From: JBQTIY01 sp052387675
Lineage (GTDB): Bacteria > Planctomycetota > B15-G4
Direction: 5' to 3'
Assembly: GCA_052387675.1 (NCBI GenBank)
Contig: JBQTIY010000010.1
Location: forward strand, 62,001 to 126,000
Length of the DNA stretch: 64,000 nt
Shown here: piece by piece, positions 45,640 to 54,053 of the stretch
Numbering within the stretch: the first letter of the stretch is position 1
Layout: every line of letters starts with the position of its first letter
Translations under genes and position numbers: made by a program
The notes under the pieces: generated by a model
The model's input: the letters and a program-made list of their open reading frames with translations, nothing else
Databases searched by the model: none
Told to the model about the DNA's origin: nothing

Positions 45640-45812
45640 GGCAGCGCTCCTGGAGTGAGGGGATGCGCTCCTATCCGGAATGCGCGGCGGGCGTTTCCGA
45701 GGCGTGCTCACGCAGGTCCGGGCCTTCGGCCGTCGCGCCGTAGTGCGCGTGCCCGCCGAGCCCGCACGAGCGATCGCAGCCTTCGTGCAGTCCACTGCAG
45801 GACGGCTTCGGT

Positions 45813-46799
45813 TCAGATCCGCACCCGCGCCTTCAAGAACACCGCATCGCGGTGGTACTCGAGATACTGCTGCTGGCGAGTGGTGAAGGCGCCGACCTCG
45901 ACGGGCCGATCGACAGCCACGCCCATGCGCCGCAGAGACTCTTTGTGCGCCACAGGCGAGATGAGCAGCCGGCCCTCGTCGGCGAAGGAGATGAAGCCGC
46001 GGTCGAAGACGTGATCGATCGACGGAGTGAGGAGCAGTCCGTTTTCGCCATCGAGGCGCTCCTCGTTGTTGGAGTCGCGCCACGGCTTGCAGTGGCTGGC
46101 GCGCAGGTGCTCCGGCCGGTCGACGTGCGTGATTCGGCAGCGCCGTTCGATCGCCTGCACGTTCTCCCGGAAGCGGCCTTGGCCGCGGCGCGCCAGCACG
46201 AGGGCCGTGCGCTCGGTGTCCCCGATCGTGGCGTCATCCTCGATGGTTTCGCGGAGGTGTTCCTCCCAGTTCACGAGATCGGCGTCCGGCGTGTGCGTCA
46301 GGGGCAGCAGCGAGTCCGCGGCCTGTTCCGTCCGAGCGAGCGCGCCGACCTCCTGACCTAGCAGATCTGCCAGCGCGAGAGCGAGCGGCTTGGGGAGCGT
46401 CGTGAGATAGACGCCTTGCAGCCCGTGCCCGTTCGGCTGGAGTGGTGAGTAGCGCTCGGGGAGGAGTGGCCGCAGACGCTCCATGCGATCTGCGGGCCGG
46501 AAGCCGGCGCCGGTCTCGCGAAAGGTCACGTCGACTTTCCAGCCGATCGCGTCCCAGTTCATGCCCACGCTGCCGAACTCGGCCGGCTTGGGCGCTTCGT
46601 AGGCGTAGGACTTCGCCACGCCGAAGGTGCGGATGATGGCGCCCGCGAACGAGAAGATGAGATCGCCCGGTGCGACTTCGCGCATGAACTCGTAGAAGGG
46701 GTTGCGCCCGCCGCTCCGGTTGCGCTTCGGCGACCAGAGGAAGCCGCCGGCCACCTCATGGTCGTAGGTCTGGTTTTGGTTCACCCACCAGTAGCGCAT
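45813..46799 (-). CDS. HNH endonuclease with N-terminal EVE/PUA-like domain
   Basis: A 328-residue protein. The N-terminus MRYWWVNQNQTYDHEVAGGFLWSPK..NPFYEFMREVAPGDLIFSFAGAIIRTFGVAKS is an EVE-like (PUA-superfamily) domain, known in other proteins to bind modified cytosines or other modified bases in DNA. The C-terminal HNH nuclease motif is HLRASHCKPWRDSNNEERLDGENGLLLTPSIDHVFDRGFISF, with H236, N253 and H263. EVE-like plus HNH is the layout of modification-dependent (type IV-like) restriction enzymes. Divergent from the RhuM-Fic gene; no methyltransferase nearby. A degraded copy of its 3' end lies 1184 bases away. The target modification is unknown. Confidence 0.82.
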   Translation of the reverse strand: MRYWWVNQNQTYDHEVAGGFLWSPKRNRSGGRNPFYEFMREVAPGDLIFSFAGAIIRTFGVAKSYAYEAPKPAEFGSVGMNWDAIGWKVDVTFRETGAGFRPADRMERLRPLLPERYSPLQPNGHGLQGVYLTTLPKPLALALADLLGQEVGALARTEQAADSLLPLTHTPDADLVNWEEHLRETIEDDATIGDTERTALVLARRGQGRFRENVQAIERRCRITHVDRPEHLRASHCKPWRDSNNEERLDGENGLLLTPSIDHVFDRGFISFADEGRLLISPVAHKESLRRMGVAVDRPVEVGAFTTRQQQYLEYHRDAVFLKARVRI

Positions 46800-46928
46800 G
46801 GCGGTCTCGGGCCCACTGACGGACCAGGCTAACCCAGCGGGGCTGTGACCGGGAATCGACGTAACGCACGAAGCGCCGCAACGTCAGGCGGACAGGCGGG
46901 GCGTGGCGCGGCCGTGCGGAGGACAGTG

Positions 46929-47948
46929 GTGGGTGTGCGCGGTGTGGGCGGGGCTGCGGAGGTGCCGGGCGGCGAGCTGATCGTCTATCAGGCACCCGAC
47001 GGAGCGGTGCAGGTCGATGTCCGCCTCGATCGGGAGACGGTCTGGCTGACGCAGGAGCAGATGGCGCTCCTTTTCGGTCGGGACCAGTCGGTCGTCGCTC
47101 GTCATCTCAAAAACGTCTTCGCTGACGGCGAATTGCGACCAGAGAGCAATATGCAAAAAATGCATATTGCTCCATCCGACAAGCCTGTAAGTCTTTACAG
47201 CCTCGACGTGATCATCTCGGTGGGGTACCGAGTCAGGTCGCAGCGGGGCACCCAGTTCCGCATCTGGGCCACCAGCACACTGCGCCAGCATCTGCTGCGC
47301 GGATTCACGCTGCACGAGCGGCGCTTGGCGGAGCGAGGCCTGGGCGATATGGAGCAGGCCGTCAGCCTGCTGGCGCGGACGCTTACGGCGAACGCATTGG
47401 TCTCCGACGAGGGGAAGGCGGTACTCGATGTCGTGCAGCAGTACACGCGCGCCTGGCGCCTGCTGCTCGAGTACGACGAGGAGCGGCTGGCCGAGGCGCC
47501 CGTCCACCCAACGGCGCCGAGCGCGCGCCTCGGCATCGCGGCCGCGCGCGCAACTCTTGGCAAGCTGCGGGAGACTCTTGCCGGCCGCGGCGAGGCCACC
47601 GATCTCTTCGGCCACGAGCGCGGTCATGGGCTGGAAGGCCTGCTCGGCGCTATCGAGCAGACCTTCGACGGCAGGCCGCTCTACCCGAGCGTCCAGGCGC
47701 GGGCCGCGCACTTGTTCTACTTCGTCATCAAAGACCACCCATTCTCGGATGGCAACAAGCGCATCGGCACACTGCTCTTCCTTGACTACTTGCGGCGCAA
47801 CGGCCTGTTGTTGCGCGCCGACGGGCGGCCACGTCTCGCCGACAACGCAGTGGTCGCGCTCGCCTTGCTCGTGGCCGAAAGCGATCCGGCGCAGAAGGAA
47901 CTGATGATCCGGCTGGTGCTCAACCTGCTCGGAGACGAGATCGGCTAG
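46929..47948 (+). CDS. RhuM-Fic/Doc fusion protein
   Basis: A 339-residue protein counted from GTG 46929, chosen because GGAGGA ends five bases earlier; GTG at 46845 or 46926 are alternatives. The N-terminal half is RhuM-like (VWLTQEQMALLFGRDQSVVARHLKNVF, MQKMHIAPSDKPVSLYSLDVIISVGYRV), a family tied to virulence islands and restriction loci. The C-terminal half carries DHPFSDGNKRIGTLLFLDYLRRNG, a Fic/Doc active site; lysine at the position of the second Gly of canonical HPFxDGNGR is Doc-like, and Doc phosphorylates EF-Tu. The modified target here is unknown and no separate antitoxin gene is seen. A perfect inverted repeat sits in the coding sequence. Its 5' region faces the HNH gene. Confidence 0.85.
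   Translation: MGVRGVGGAAEVPGGELIVYQAPDGAVQVDVRLDRETVWLTQEQMALLFGRDQSVVARHLKNVFADGELRPESNMQKMHIAPSDKPVSLYSLDVIISVGYRVRSQRGTQFRIWATSTLRQHLLRGFTLHERRLAERGLGDMEQAVSLLARTLTANALVSDEGKAVLDVVQQYTRAWRLLLEYDEERLAEAPVHPTAPSARLGIAAARATLGKLRETLAGRGEATDLFGHERGHGLEGLLGAIEQTFDGRPLYPSVQARAAHLFYFVIKDHPFSDGNKRIGTLLFLDYLRRNGLLLRADGRPRLADNAVVALALLVAESDPAQKELMIRLVLNLLGDEIG
47145..47171. repeat. Perfect 11-bp inverted repeat inside rhuM
   Basis: Arms agcaatatgca and tgcatattgct are separated by aaaaa. This AT-rich element stands out in a GC-rich gene and encodes the conserved SNMQKMHIAP stretch of the RhuM part. It could form a hairpin on either strand or be a binding site for a dimeric protein. Confidence 0.85.
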
Positions 47949-47985
47949 GATGCGCCGCGTCCCTGCTCGATTCGGGAGAGCCATC

Positions 47986-50694
47986 ATGTTGCGGATCTCC
48001 ACCCTGGCCGGCGGCCTCGCCTGGCTGCTCCTGGTTGCTGCGGCGCCCGCCGCCGCGCAAAGCACAGGGCCGAGCGCCGACTCTTGCGAGTCGGGCTGGG
48101 TTCCGACCTTCGGCCAGTCGCCGGGCGTTAGCGGTTACTCCAGCACCTATGTCGCTGCCTTCGCGAGCTTCGACGATGGCAATGGACCAGCGCTCTACGT
48201 GGGCGGCGACTTCCGCAGCGCGGGCGGAGTGGCGGCACGCAACGTCGCGCGCTGGGACGGCACGGCTTGGTCGGCGCTCGGCGGCGGCCTCGGCACCGCC
48301 GGTGATGAGGGGGGGCGCGTCAACGCGCTCGCGGTCTTCGACGACGGCAATGGCCCCGCGCTCTACGCCGCTGGCGACTTCACTTCGTCCGCGGGTGTCG
48401 CCATCAGCCGCATTGCAAAGTGGGACGGCACGAGCTGGACCTCGCTCGGCAGTGGCATCACTGGACCCACCGTGCCTTTTGTGAGCACGATGCACGTTTG
48501 GGACGACGGCAACGGCGAGGCCCTCTACGTCGGCGGGAACTTCGGCACGGCCGGCGGCGTGCCTGCCTTCAATATCGCCAAGTGGGATGGCACCGCGTGG
48601 TCCGCACTCGGCAGCGGCACGGGCGCGGGCTCGCAGAAGTGGGTGGTGGCCCTGCAGCCCTTCAACGACGGCTCGGGCGAGCAGCTCTACGCCGGCGGGC
48701 TGTTCAGCACGATGGGCGGCGCCGCCGCCGCGCACATCGCGCGCTGGAACGGCACGAGCTGGTCGACCGTGGGCGGCGGCATGAACGATCATGTCTGGGC
48801 GCTCAGCGTCTTCAACGACGGCGGCGGTCCGGCCCTGCACGCTGGCGGCGACTTCACACTCGCCGGCGGCGTGCCCGCGCAGCGCGTGGCCTCCTGGAAT
48901 GGATCGGCCTGGTCGGGCCTGGGCAACGAGATCTTTGACAGCGTGCTCTCGCTCGCGGTTCACGACGACGGCGGCGGTGCGCAGCTTTACGCGGGTGGCG
49001 AGTTCGGCAGCCCTGGGCCCGGCCGCCCCTGGGGATTCGTGCACGTGTGGAACGGCACCGCCTGGGAGCAGCTCGCGTCGAGCCCCGGCGGCGACGTGTA
49101 CGAGCTTCACGTCTTCGACGATGGAGACGGCGAAACGCTCGTAGCCGGTGGCGAGTTCTACTCGGCGGGCGACGTCACCGCGCTGCATGTGGCCGGCTGG
49201 CGCGCCGGTGACTGGCAGCCCTTGGGTGAGAGCGAGGTCTCCGGCGTCGCCGCGCTCGCGCTGCACGACGACGGCAGCGGCCGCAAACTGCACGTCGCGG
49301 GTGCGGTGAAGGTCGCGCCAACCGCCGGAGTGCGCTGCGTGGCGAGTTGGGATGGCGACGCGTGGACTGTGCTCGGCGAGACCGTCAGCGGTGGCATCGG
49401 CGCCATGCAGAGCTTCGACTTCGGCACAGGCCCGCGGCTCTTCGTGGCCGGCAACTTCGACGACATCGACGGAGTGCCTGCGGAGAACATCGCCCAGTGG
49501 GACGGCACGAGCTGGTCGGCGCTCGGAGCCGGACTCAACGCTGGGGTCAATGCCCTGGCCATCTATAACGACGGCTTCGGCCCCGCGCTCTACGCCGGCG
49601 GCAACTTCTCCGACTCCGGCGGCGTGCCGATGACCCGCATCGCGAAGTGGAACGGGAGCGCCTGGTCGGCGGTCGGCACCGGCATCCCCTCGAGCAGCGT
49701 GCAGGCGCTGGCCGTCTGGAACGACGGCGGCGGCAATGCGCTCTACGCCACCGGCGGTTTCACGACGGCCGGCGGCAACCCGGCCAGCCGCATCGCCAAA
49801 TGGAACGGCAGCGCCTGGTCGGCGCTGGGCAGTGGCCTCAACTCCCAGGGCATGGCGCTGGCCGTTTACAACGACGGCGGCGGCGCGGCACTTTACGCCG
49901 GTGGATTCTTCACCACCGTCGGCGGACTCCCGGCGAGCCACATCGCGCGCTGGAATGGCACGGCCTGGTCGGCGCTCGGCGCCGGAGTGAGCGGTGACGA
50001 CGCCTGGGTCAACGCGTTGGCCGCCTTCAACGACGGCGACGGATCGCAGCTCTATGTTGGCGGCAGCTTCACGATCGCCGGAGGCGCGCCGGCCAGCCGC
50101 ATTGCACGCTGGGATGGCTCGATGTGGTCAGCGCTCGGCGCCGGCCTGGACGGCGCCGAGCTGCCGGCGCCCGAGGGCGGCTTCGACGTCATCCCAACTG
50201 TCACCGAGTTGCTGCCCTTCGTCACGGACCCCGAGGGCCCGGCGCTGTACGCCGGCGGTGGCGCGGTGGCCTCGCTCGATTCGCTGGACAGCTCGCTCGC
50301 GAAGTACACCGGCTGCGTGGCGAAGACCTGGACGAATCTGGGCTTCGCGCTGCCGGGTGTCGCCGGCGAGCCTCTGCTCGCGGGCACCGGCCCGCTGACG
50401 ACGGGCTCGCCGGGCACGCTCACTCTGGGCGGCGCCGCGCCCGCGGCGTTGTCCGTGCTCTTTGTGGGGCTGGTCGGCGCGCCGACGCACTTCAAGTGCG
50501 GCACGCTCGTGCCGGTGCCCGTGGCCTTCGAGCTTCCGATCTTCACGGACGGCGCCGGCAGCATTCCGCTGGCCTGGGCAGCCTGGCCCTCCGGGCTCTC
50601 GGGTCTCAGCTTGTATTTCCAGTACGCCATGCAGGATGCGACGGCGGTGTGCGGAGTGGCGCTCAGCAACGCGCTCCGCGCGGATGTGCCGTGA
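47986..50694 (+). CDS. Secreted 13-repeat beta-propeller-like protein with shared C-terminal module
   Basis: A 902-residue exported protein from ATG 47986 (signal MLRISTLAGGLAWLLLVAAAPAAAQ; GGGAGA seven bases upstream). Thirteen repeats of ~50-60 residues each carry a GPALY-x-GG-D/N-F strand and end in a W-D/N-G-T/S-x-W-x-x-L-G motif (RWDGTAWSALGGGL, KWDGTSWTSLGSGI, RWNGTSWSTVGGGM and so on), suggesting one or two beta-propellers. The last ~125 residues (WTNLGFALPGVAGEPLLAGTGPL..SNALRADVP) are the shared C-terminal module. A TAGGAT at 47946-47951 may be a -10. No enzyme motif; probably surface or secreted binding protein. Immediately follows the RhuM-Fic gene. Confidence 0.82.
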   Translation: MLRISTLAGGLAWLLLVAAAPAAAQSTGPSADSCESGWVPTFGQSPGVSGYSSTYVAAFASFDDGNGPALYVGGDFRSAGGVAARNVARWDGTAWSALGGGLGTAGDEGGRVNALAVFDDGNGPALYAAGDFTSSAGVAISRIAKWDGTSWTSLGSGITGPTVPFVSTMHVWDDGNGEALYVGGNFGTAGGVPAFNIAKWDGTAWSALGSGTGAGSQKWVVALQPFNDGSGEQLYAGGLFSTMGGAAAAHIARWNGTSWSTVGGGMNDHVWALSVFNDGGGPALHAGGDFTLAGGVPAQRVASWNGSAWSGLGNEIFDSVLSLAVHDDGGGAQLYAGGEFGSPGPGRPWGFVHVWNGTAWEQLASSPGGDVYELHVFDDGDGETLVAGGEFYSAGDVTALHVAGWRAGDWQPLGESEVSGVAALALHDDGSGRKLHVAGAVKVAPTAGVRCVASWDGDAWTVLGETVSGGIGAMQSFDFGTGPRLFVAGNFDDIDGVPAENIAQWDGTSWSALGAGLNAGVNALAIYNDGFGPALYAGGNFSDSGGVPMTRIAKWNGSAWSAVGTGIPSSSVQALAVWNDGGGNALYATGGFTTAGGNPASRIAKWNGSAWSALGSGLNSQGMALAVYNDGGGAALYAGGFFTTVGGLPASHIARWNGTAWSALGAGVSGDDAWVNALAAFNDGDGSQLYVGGSFTIAGGAPASRIARWDGSMWSALGAGLDGAELPAPEGGFDVIPTVTELLPFVTDPEGPALYAGGGAVASLDSLDSSLAKYTGCVAKTWTNLGFALPGVAGEPLLAGTGPLTTGSPGTLTLGGAAPAALSVLFVGLVGAPTHFKCGTLVPVPVAFELPIFTDGAGSIPLAWAAWPSGLSGLSLYFQYAMQDATAVCGVALSNALRADVP

Positions 50695-50726
50695 CAGCCC
50701 CGCTGCTTCGATTCAGGAGTGATTCC

Positions 50727-51365
50727 ATGAAAGTGTGCAACCTGCTTCCGAAGCTCGCCCAGATTCGGCTGGCTGTCGCGTGTTACTTCGCCTTCGCGGT
50801 GGCAGCCTGCTCCGATGCTCCGACGCCGGAGACATCGGCAGACTCAGCCTCGCCGGCGTCAGCACCAGCAACCTCGGTCGAGTCAGCCGCGACGACCGAG
50901 CCGGTCAAGGCCGCCGCTCCCGCCAAGAAGTCCGGCATCGAGATCAGCATGCAGGGCAACACGATCAGCAGTCCGGAGCTGAAGACGCTCGGCGGTTGGA
51001 GTGCCGTCGACCTCGTCATCGTTCAGCCGGCGGCACAGCCGGCCAACTTGCCGACGGAACTGCGCCTCCGCATCAAGATCGCGCCGTCGCTCGCTGACGG
51101 AGTGCTGGAGGAATGCAGTGCGGAGCTGGGCCGAGGGGGCGTGCGCAGCTTCGGAATCAATGGTCAGGACGGCGACCAAGTCTTGGTGAAGCTCGAGCTC
51201 AAGCGGACAGACCTCACCCTGACCGGCCGAGCGATCGATGTCGCCGGCTCGCGCCTGCGCGTGAGCGGCGTCGACCTCGGTGCACTCACCAGCGGCGACG
51301 TCGTGGAGCTGAGCCTCGACGGCGTGCGCGTGGCCGGCGAACTGCGCGGCCCCTTGCCGCAGTAG
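50727..51365 (+). CDS. Putative lipoprotein of unknown function
   Basis: A 212-residue product from ATG 50727 with AGGAG nine bases upstream. A hydrophobic segment ends in AVAACSDAP, a plausible lipobox with C at ~28. A Ser/Ala/Thr-rich linker follows to ~65. The remaining ~145 residues are strand-rich (SAVDLVIVQPAAQPANLPTELRLRIKIAPS, VKLELKRTDLTLTGRAIDVAGSRLRVSGVDLG). Not recognised. It lies between two large secreted proteins on the same strand. Confidence 0.65.
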   Translation: MKVCNLLPKLAQIRLAVACYFAFAVAACSDAPTPETSADSASPASAPATSVESAATTEPVKAAAPAKKSGIEISMQGNTISSPELKTLGGWSAVDLVIVQPAAQPANLPTELRLRIKIAPSLADGVLEECSAELGRGGVRSFGINGQDGDQVLVKLELKRTDLTLTGRAIDVAGSRLRVSGVDLGALTSGDVVELSLDGVRVAGELRGPLPQ

Positions 51366-51380
51366 GCCGGGCCCGGGCGC

Positions 51381-51408
51381 TTGACGCCTAGAGCCCACCA
51401 CTTAGAGT
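51381..51408 (+). promoter_or_regulatory. Sigma-70-like promoter for the FG-GAP protein
   Basis: TTGACG at 51381-51386 (five of six matches), a 16-base spacer and TAGAGT at 51403-51408 (four of six) lie ahead of AGGAGG (51419-51424) and the ATG at 51432. This is one of the best promoter-ribosome-site arrangements in the window. Confidence 0.55.
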
Positions 51409-51431
51409 GCGCCCACTCAGGAGGTGCCTCG

Positions 51432-53999
51432 ATGCGCAACGCCCTGCGCTCCGCGTTCTTGCTTGCGTCCGGGCTCGAACTCCTCGTGCCGTCGAGCGTC
51501 GCGCAGACACCGTCGCTGTATCTCGGCCGGCACTGGTCGTCAGGAGCCAACACTTTCCCACGCGCCATCACAGCGGGGCACCTCAATGGAGATGGTCTGC
51601 CGGATGTCGTGACGACCGGGGGCTTGCCCTTTCCTGGGCTCTACCCGCTGGTGAGTTCCGTGCTCCTGGCCAACGCACCAGGCAGCTTCACGCCGCCGAC
51701 GCAGTACCCCTCGGCAGCGGAGGGGCGGGATCTCGTGCTGGCCGATCTCGACGGCGATGGCGAACTTGATCTCGTGACGGCTGCCGGCACTGCCGGCATC
51801 CTGGAGCTGCGGCTCGGCAACGGAGCCGGCGGTTTTGGCGCCGTGGCGACGCTGACGGCGATGCCCGGGGATGTGCTCAGCGGAGTCTGCGCCGGCGACT
51901 TGGATGGTGACGGCGACGTTGATCTTGCTTGCACCAATGCCGTGTCGAGCCAGCTCTCTCTCTTTCTGAACACGGGCAGTGGCGTCTTCTCGGCGCCCAG
52001 TCACTACGCTACGGGCAGCCAGCCAGTGAGCCTGCGCGCTGCCGACGTCAACGGCGACAGCCTGCTCGACCTCGTGACGCTCAACGATGCGGGCGAATCG
52101 CTCTCGGTCTTTGGCGGCGCCGGCGATGGCACGCTCGTCTCGCACGACCTTTACGTCTTCGGTTTGCCGCCCAGCGAAGGGCTGTTGCTCGCCGACCTGA
52201 ACGGCGACGGCTCGCCGGACTATGCGCTGGCGAGCGGCCCGACAGATCGAGTCCTGGTGCAATTCAACGATGGCGCGGGCGGCATTGCGAGCAGCGTGCA
52301 ACTCGTGACCGGCGATGGGCCGCGCGGCCTCGCGGCGGCGGACTTCGATCTCGATGGCTTGGTCGACCTCGCCGTCGCCAACGCGAGCGACGACACCCTG
52401 AATGTGTTCTTAGGAACCGGCGGCGGCAGTTTCGCCTCTCCGGTGACCTATCTCGCGGCCGGGCAGCCCCAAGGTCTCGTCGCCTTCGATGCCGACGCCG
52501 ACGGCCTGCCCGACTTGGCTGTGGTTTGTGAGGTCGGCTACGGAGTCTCCGTGGTGCGCAACCTGGGCGGCGGCAGCTTCGTTGCGCCGATTGCGGTTCC
52601 GGTGGCCGCCGCGCATGCTCAAGGCGTCACGGCCGGAGATCTCGACAGCGACGGCCGCCAGGACTTCGTGGTCAGCCACGAACTTGCTGGCCAGCTCAGC
52701 GTGCGGCTGGGCGATGGAACCGGCGCCTTCCCCGGCGGGTCTACCGTGGCGTGTTCCGGATTTCCGGCGCAGCCCGTGCTAGCCGACGTCAGCGGCGACG
52801 GCACGCTCGACCTAGTCGTTGCGCGCATCGGGCCGCCGGCGGGGAGCGGCAATGTGGCGCTGCTCGTCGGCACGGGACTCGGCACGTTTTCGCCGCCGTC
52901 CTTCTTCGGGCCGAGTTCTTCGTCGGTGGATCTCGACTGTGCCGATCTGAATCTGGATGGGCGCGCCGATGTGGTCAACGTCATGGTGGGCGACGTCAGT
53001 TTCGTGCTCTTGAGCACGGGCTTGGGCTTCGTGCCGGGGCTGCCGATTTTTCATCCCGCCGGCAGCAGCCCGACGTGCCTGGCCCTCGGTGATCTCAATG
53101 GCGACAGCCGGGCGGATCTGGTGGTTGGTTTCCAAACCGAGCTCTACGGCGTGCGCACCTTCCTGGGCGATGGTGCCGGAGGATTTGGTTCAGCCTCGCC
53201 CACGCCCTTCTTGCCGTCGTCGCGAGCGCTGGCCTTGGGGGATGTCGACGCCGACGGTCACCTCGATGTCGTCGTTGCCGCAGAGACCGAGGTCAATGTG
53301 CTCCTAGGTGATGGCACGGGTTTCCTGGTGCCCACGCTCTCGTTGCCGATGGGCCCGGCCGTGAGCGAGCTGACTCTCGCCGATCTCAACGCGGACGGTC
53401 ACCTGGATATCGCGACCGCCAATGGCGAGGCCTCGCACGTTTCGGTCAGGCTCAACAACGGCGCCGGCGGATTTTGGCCGGAACTCCACTTTGTCACCTA
53501 TCAGCATCCGCGTGCTCTTGCGGCCGCGGATTTCGATCTCGATGGATTGGCCGACCTGGTCACGACATCTCAAGGCACCGGCCGAGCCGGTTTGCTCTTG
53601 AACACCAGCGGCAGCAGTGGCGTCTGGACGAATCTGCGCAACGGCCTGCCGGGCGCAGGCGGCGTGCCGCTGCTCAGCGGCACGGGCAGTTTGTTGGGCG
53701 GTTCGAGCGTCGTGCTTTCGCTGGTGAACGCGGCGCCCTCGGCGAGCAGTTACTTGCTCCTGGGGTTCATGCCGCTCTATGCGAGTTTCGCCGGCGGCGT
53801 CATGGTGCCCGATGCCTTCACCGCTCCGGGCACCCTCTATCCCATGACGACCTCGCCACTCGGCGAGGTCACGCTCTTCACCACCTGGCCGCTGGGCGTG
53901 CCGCCCGGCTTCGCCTTCTACACGCAGTTCTGGATCGACGACGCAGCCGGACCTTTCGGCTGGGCCGCCAGCAACGGCCTGCTCGGTGTCACGCCCTAG
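51432..53999 (+). CDS. Secreted FG-GAP/VCBS repeat protein with shared C-terminal module
   Basis: An 855-residue exported protein (signal MRNALRSAFLLASGLELLVPSSVAQ). About 14 repeats bear calcium-type loops of the form D-x-D/N-x-D-G-x-x-D-L/F/I-V/A (DLDGDGELDLVTA, DLDGDGDVDLACT, DVNGDSLLDLVTL, DFDLDGLVDLAVA, DVDADGHLDVVVA), each with LGxGxGxF-like strands; this is the integrin-like FG-GAP/VCBS propeller family. The last ~120 residues (WTNLRNGLPGAGGVPLLSGTGSLLGGS..AGPFGWAASNGLLGVTP) are the shared C-terminal module. Likely an extracellular adhesion or binding protein. Confidence 0.85.
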   Translation: MRNALRSAFLLASGLELLVPSSVAQTPSLYLGRHWSSGANTFPRAITAGHLNGDGLPDVVTTGGLPFPGLYPLVSSVLLANAPGSFTPPTQYPSAAEGRDLVLADLDGDGELDLVTAAGTAGILELRLGNGAGGFGAVATLTAMPGDVLSGVCAGDLDGDGDVDLACTNAVSSQLSLFLNTGSGVFSAPSHYATGSQPVSLRAADVNGDSLLDLVTLNDAGESLSVFGGAGDGTLVSHDLYVFGLPPSEGLLLADLNGDGSPDYALASGPTDRVLVQFNDGAGGIASSVQLVTGDGPRGLAAADFDLDGLVDLAVANASDDTLNVFLGTGGGSFASPVTYLAAGQPQGLVAFDADADGLPDLAVVCEVGYGVSVVRNLGGGSFVAPIAVPVAAAHAQGVTAGDLDSDGRQDFVVSHELAGQLSVRLGDGTGAFPGGSTVACSGFPAQPVLADVSGDGTLDLVVARIGPPAGSGNVALLVGTGLGTFSPPSFFGPSSSSVDLDCADLNLDGRADVVNVMVGDVSFVLLSTGLGFVPGLPIFHPAGSSPTCLALGDLNGDSRADLVVGFQTELYGVRTFLGDGAGGFGSASPTPFLPSSRALALGDVDADGHLDVVVAAETEVNVLLGDGTGFLVPTLSLPMGPAVSELTLADLNADGHLDIATANGEASHVSVRLNNGAGGFWPELHFVTYQHPRALAAADFDLDGLADLVTTSQGTGRAGLLLNTSGSSGVWTNLRNGLPGAGGVPLLSGTGSLLGGSSVVLSLVNAAPSASSYLLLGFMPLYASFAGGVMVPDAFTAPGTLYPMTTSPLGEVTLFTTWPLGVPPGFAFYTQFWIDDAAGPFGWAASNGLLGVTP

Positions 54000-54053
54000 C
54001 GGCGCGGCCTAAGCTTCGCGCGGAGCAAGAGACGACCGCGGAGCGAGCCGGCT

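Noticed and set aside
45640..45812. A small gene between the secreted protein and the HNH gene
   Set aside because: Only an Arg-rich open frame overlapping the HNH 3' end is present, without ribosome site or coding pattern.
44164..48000. Prophage or transposon
   Set aside because: No integrase, transposase or structural phage gene; only a partial gene copy suggests past insertion.
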